Origin: Flectonema sp. DT1601
Lineage: Eukaryota > Euglenozoa > Diplonemea > Diplonemida > Diplonemidae
Length of the DNA: 64,000 bases
NCBI GenBank assembly: GCA_964019425.1
Contig: OZ025783.1
Span: 1,054,001-1,118,000, forward strand
Direction of reading: 5' to 3'
The notes under the pieces are model-generated. The model saw only the letters and a list, made by a program, of their open reading frames with translations, had not been told where the DNA came from and searched no databases. How positions within the stretch are numbered: position 1 is the stretch's first letter; each line of letters opens with the position of its first letter. This document shows, in pieces, positions 63,406 to 64,000 of the stretch. The translations under genes were made by a program, and so were the position numbers.

Positions 63406-64000
63406 TCATACACACTATTAACAGAAAAAATTACTTTTTTTTTTTTGTATTTAGTGTAAAACCATGGGGGAGAGTAGAAGCAGTAGGAAAAAAATTAAAT
63501 AAATAAACGAAAGTATAAAAAATAGGGGGGTGAAAAAAAAGAGTTGGGAGGTGATTAACTAAAAAAAAAAATAACCTCCAATAGATTTACGGAAAGCCAA
63601 ATACTTTTTTTTTTTTTTTTTTTTTCCCCTACCAAAATAATGTAAGAGAAATGAAGAAGCATTGGGTCACCATGTATGTCAAACTTACACAAGAAAGCCA
63701 CGATAGCATTCGCGGTAAGTGGAAATCAAAACCTCTGAAAACAGGTCATCGTGTCTTAACAATTGTACATTATAGTAGCAATATGTAAAAAAACAAAAAT
63801 AGACCTAATAAGAGTATCACCAGTATGCTCAGAGAACAATAAAATTGCATAGTGTCAACAGAATGCTTCATAAAAACGGAGATTCAATAGTATTTGAGGG
63901 AACAAGGGCAGCGTGATCACATTCGTTAGTAAGCAGATAGATAAAAAACGAACAAGGCAAAAAGAAATTGACTTTTTTTTTGCCTTGCTTAATAATTTCT

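Larger units (their letters stand above)
55870..64000. other. Gene desert of 8.1 kb, upstream end of the gene array
   Basis: No open frame on either strand looks like a real protein; the longest (about 100 codons) are lysine- or phenylalanine-rich products of A/T tracts. Homopolymer runs of 15-25 nt are frequent (57.66, 58.04, 59.28, 61.03, 63.61 kb). Structured elements: the double-arm hairpin near 56.46 kb, a dispersed repeat at 56.86, 57.4 and 63.35 kb, and stems near 58.84 and 59.66 kb. As all genes to the left are read leftward, this could hold the transcription start region, a strand-switch region or unrecognised RNA genes. Confidence 0.5.

Noticed and set aside
1-64000. CRISPR array, bacterial operon or integrated retroelement
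   Set aside because: No spaced short direct repeats, no Shine-Dalgarno pattern, and no reverse transcriptase, integrase, capsid or LTR signature was seen on either strand.

Overview
The window reads as nuclear DNA of a protist, most likely a euglenozoan, and a diplonemid-like or other non-trypanosomatid lineage fits best. The grounds are: all 22 supported protein genes lie on the minus strand, spanning about 56 kb; nearly every start codon sits 5-60 nt (one about 90 nt) behind a pyrimidine-rich tract ending in AG, the look of spliced-leader acceptor sites; a calpain-like gene carries the DUF1935-type domain and MGC acylation motif known from kinetoplastid calpain-like proteins; and an SSU rRNA fragment has a euglenozoan-looking sequence. 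Unlike trypanosomatids, several genes have short GT-AG cis-introns, mostly with GTATG donors. Spacers are AT-rich and full of long A or T runs.

Layout in the direction of transcription (right to left): 64.0-55.9 kb is a gene desert with several hairpins and a dispersed structured repeat. Then come a helical-repeat protein (54.3-55.9), a Canopy-like secreted protein (52.9-53.6, two exons), a CCDC81/HU-like ciliary protein (50.5-52.1), an RNA-binding-like protein with an SH3-like tail (46.4-49.1, three exons), a 2.7 kb spacer, an LRR protein (42.5-43.7), an acyl-CoA dehydrogenase (40.7-42.3), an ELO fatty-acid elongase (39.6-40.4), a zinc-less quinone oxidoreductase-like MDR protein (38.4-39.3), an SPR-repeat/coiled-coil protein in three exons whose second intron is a 1.6 kb higher-order tandem repeat (34.3-37.6), a large helical protein (30.3-33.7), an acidic protein (29.5-30.0), a ubiquitin-like/ankyrin protein (27.0-28.6), a NUDT19-like Nudix hydrolase with a peroxisomal tail (25.7-26.7), a small ankyrin protein (24.8-25.3), a TLC/LAG1 membrane protein (23.7-24.4), a DUF1769-Fis1-PH fusion (20.0-22.0), a divergent lidless HSP70 (16.3-18.0), a MITE-like element (15.8-16.3), a biotin-protein ligase (14.7-15.5), a 2198-residue coiled-coil/LRR giant (7.8-14.4), an antisense SSU rRNA fragment (7.5-7.7), a catalytically altered calpain (4.1-6.8), a small protein with two HhH-like repeats (0.8-1.4) and the start of a further gene running off the left edge.

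The genes do not form a functional operon. They look like a co-transcribed polycistronic array of unrelated housekeeping, lipid/acyl-CoA (TLC, Nudix, ELO, ACAD, MDR), cytoskeletal/ciliary and RNA-binding functions, as is usual in Euglenozoa. The points most worth attention are the DUF1769-Fis1-PH fusion, the intronic higher-order repeat with a conserved protein-like reading frame, the SSU rRNA fragment, the lidless HSP70, the MITE family, and several unassigned structured RNA-like motifs in the spacers.
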